DNA of 64,000 nt from Whitmania pigra (taxonomy: Eukaryota > Annelida > Clitellata > Hirudinida > Haemopidae), in NCBI GenBank assembly GCA_021613335.1, contig JAJTWR010000005.1:852501-916500 (forward strand), given 5' to 3'. Positions 62,181 through 64,000 of this stretch are shown one piece after another (within the stretch, counting starts at the first letter, position 1; every line of letters begins with the position of its first letter). Position numbers and translations under genes: made by a program. Under the pieces are notes generated by a model that was not told the origin of the DNA, did not search any database, and saw nothing but the letters and a program-made list of their open reading frames with translations.

Positions 62181-64000
62181 ATGACTTCTCGACAAGATAA
62201 CTTAAATCACAATCGAGGGTCTGCTCCAAGCTTGTCTTTGGCGGATGGTTTGGATTTCGGCGATGAGACAATGAACGTGGGATATTTAGAGGTGGTGAAT
62301 TCGCAGATAAGTAACAGTCTCGAATATGCAATCGGATTGCTGAACACTGAGGTACTGTTTGAAGCGCCTCATCTGGTGAAGCAAATGCATTGCTTGCTGA
62401 GTTATCAATTACAAAAACCCACACGCGTTAAGCCATTGCTGAAGCTAGGCTTAATAGAGAAACTCAGAGATATCTTGAATTCCTTATTGGAGGAAGAACG
62501 GCGAACGACTTTAAGCGGCAAAGAATTGGAAAATTACGTCGTCTTGGTTTGCCTGGATGTCTTTCCGGCTCTGCCTAACTGGAACTGTTTTCAAGAGGTG
62601 GATAGAATCATGTTCAGAAACCTGATGAAGGGCAGACGATTCGAAGAAACTCAAAGAAGCAAGAACGAAATCATCAATTCACTCGGGATATTCTGCTCGG
62701 TTTTCAACATCTGCCGACAGGCCGACTTCATTCCATCTCACCTCCTGCTGCTACTGAAAATGATTTATTGGGCAAATGAGCTCGACGTACTGTCACAACT
62801 AGTGAGCATCGAAGAAATTATAAATCTAGTCAAGATGATGATGTCTCGTGGGGATCGCTTCTATATTCTAGTCGGACTTTCGATCCTTCGGACGTTGATC
62901 ACGAAACACGTCCATGCCTTTGATGGAGAGTTTAACGAAACTAAAAATCGCGTCAGATCCTGCTTCATGCTTGGGACGCCGCGTTGGGTCGAAGATGTCT
63001 ACGCAATGTTGGCTCCAAGCGAGGACATGACTCTAAATATGTTCATTTATTATCTCAAACACGCGGACCTAAGTGACAGAAATCACACTGAAAGTGATTT
63101 AATTGGTCCTATGCTAAACTATATCATCCCTACATTTGGAGAATATGAAATTGTAAACAATATTGACGTATGCTACACCCAACTCAGAAAGTTTATCCGA
63201 GGAGTCTTGAATCTGCCGAAGGACGCTGGGAGTCACAGAGGCAGTCTGACAGTTACAAGCGACGGAATTGAAATGTTTCGAATTTTGGTCTCTTACGTCT
63301 TGGAAGCGCTTGACAATGTAGGAATTGAGAGCTTCTTCCACAAGGAAATCTGTGACATGCCGGCGGTCAAAAAAGCCAAGGTATCATCACCGACTGGAAT
63401 CAATTTGGGATTGCTCAAATCGGATTCTTTAGACAGAGTCCTCAGTCCTTCGCGTGCGTCAAACTGGAACGAGCGTCTGATACAAGCTTTGAGACTGATC
63501 TCCATTCTTTACGAAGTCAACGAAAATTGGGGAATTTTATTCTGCACTTTGACGACGGAGCGTTTAATCGACCAAACAATTTTTATCAGCCCTCGTCTGG
63601 AGCGGGACACCGATAGCGATATATTCAAGGATATCAATAGCCAGAGAGACGAATTATCTGTTTTGTATCATAATACGATGCAGTATCCATTTTTGCTGTC
63701 TTATGGAGCTCGTAGAGAAATCATGTATAATGTTATAAACTTTGAATTGGATGGTGACGAGCTAGAGGATGTTTCGATCAAAGTGTCAAGGTCAAACATC
63801 TTAGATTCTCTCGTACAGAATCATTGTATATTCGAAAACCAAACCAAGAACGTCTGGAATTTTAAATTTGAAGGAGAAATTGGAACAGGCGAGGGCCCCA
63901 ACAAGGAGTTTTATACGGAATTCTCATTAGAATGTCAGAGATATGACTTAGGACTTTGGAATGGTGAAGCTGTCAAAAATTCTAATGGAATCGCTTACTC
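62181..64000 (+). CDS. TRIP12/Ufd4-like HECT ubiquitin ligase, intronless, cut by window end
   Basis: The reading frame is open without a stop from the ATG at 62181 to the window end (606 codons seen). An in-frame TGA lies 9 bases upstream of the ATG, which fixes the start. Residues 1-450 are helical and Leu-rich, compatible with Armadillo-like repeats. At about 528 the phrase YPFLLSYGARREIMYNVINF resembles the TRIP12/UPL3 segment before the HECT domain. At about 570 FEGEIGTGEGPNKEFYTEFS then QRYDLGLWNGE opens a HECT domain, whose catalytic Cys lies beyond the window. The protein is much shorter than TRIP12 and lacks its WWE domain in the part seen. No intron occurs in 1.8 kb, while neighbours have one about every 100-200 coding bases, so a retrocopy origin is possible. 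Confidence 0.85.
   Translation, partial: MTSRQDNLNHNRGSAPSLSLADGLDFGDETMNVGYLEVVNSQISNSLEYAIGLLNTEVLFEAPHLVKQMHCLLSYQLQKPTRVKPLLKLGLIEKLRDILNSLLEEERRTTLSGKELENYVVLVCLDVFPALPNWNCFQEVDRIMFRNLMKGRRFEETQRSKNEIINSLGIFCSVFNICRQADFIPSHLLLLLKMIYWANELDVLSQLVSIEEIINLVKMMMSRGDRFYILVGLSILRTLITKHVHAFDGEFNETKNRVRSCFMLGTPRWVEDVYAMLAPSEDMTLNMFIYYLKHADLSDRNHTESDLIGPMLNYIIPTFGEYEIVNNIDVCYTQLRKFIRGVLNLPKDAGSHRGSLTVTSDGIEMFRILVSYVLEALDNVGIESFFHKEICDMPAVKKAKVSSPTGINLGLLKSDSLDRVLSPSRASNWNERLIQALRLISILYEVNENWGILFCTLTTERLIDQTIFISPRLERDTDSDIFKDINSQRDELSVLYHNTMQYPFLLSYGARREIMYNVINFELDGDELEDVSIKVSRSNILDSLVQNHCIFENQTKNVWNFKFEGEIGTGEGPNKEFYTEFSLECQRYDLGLWNGEAVKNSNGIAY

Overview
This 64 kb window is nuclear DNA of an invertebrate animal. 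It is strongly AT-rich with long (ATT)n and (ATC)n microsatellites. Genes are split by many short GT-AG introns, and every conserved protein matches a metazoan family: FYCO1, a P5B ATPase (ATP13A), LZIC, a beta-1,4-galactosyl/GalNAc transferase, METTL3, ZNF474, RASSF and a TRIP12-like HECT ligase. No bacterial operon, rRNA, CRISPR or true tRNA gene was seen. The group cannot be fixed from sequence alone. A lophotrochozoan would fit, because all these families plus tRNA-derived SINEs are common there.

Layout. 1-4.75 kb: AT-rich intergenic DNA with ATT arrays and SINE copies. 4.9-17.1 kb (minus): a complete 19-exon FYCO1 gene. 17.1-28.7 kb: transposon graveyard holding LINE 3' tails, a Ty3/Gypsy gag-RT remnant, LINE ORF1-like remnants, a hAT-like end and a foldback element. 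28.7-30.7 kb (plus): a small five-exon gene for an unrecognised secreted eight-cysteine peptide. 32.0-42.4 kb (minus): a complete 28-exon ATP13A gene, head to head with LZIC at 42.9-44.9 kb (plus). 45.8-48.3 kb (plus): beta4-GalT family gene. 49.5-54.4 kb (plus): two METTL3-type m6A methyltransferase genes in tandem, only 149 bp apart. 54.9-57.4 kb (minus): ZNF474-like gene, tail to tail with METTL3. 58.3-60.6 kb (plus): RASSF2/4/6-like gene. 62.2 kb to the end (plus): an intronless, truncated TRIP12-like HECT ligase gene.

For FYCO1, ATP13A, LZIC, beta4-GalT, both METTL3 genes, ZNF474 and the cysteine-rich peptide I joined exons by hand and checked reading phase across every junction. All joins close in frame. 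Three introns appear to use GC-AG rather than GT-AG boundaries.

The items most worth a second look are: (1) the METTL3 tandem pair, with a divergent copy that keeps its catalytic motifs but has a new basic N-terminus, and with a possible trans-splice acceptor between the genes; (2) the unrecognised eight-cysteine secreted peptide; (3) a SINE family and a LINE tail with a conserved two-tier hairpin that recur across the window; (4) the intronless HECT gene. The conserved genes act in separate processes (autophagosome transport, lysosomal cation or polyamine transport, glycosylation, RNA methylation, Hippo/Ras signalling, ubiquitination). Apart from the METTL3 pair I see no pathway clustering.
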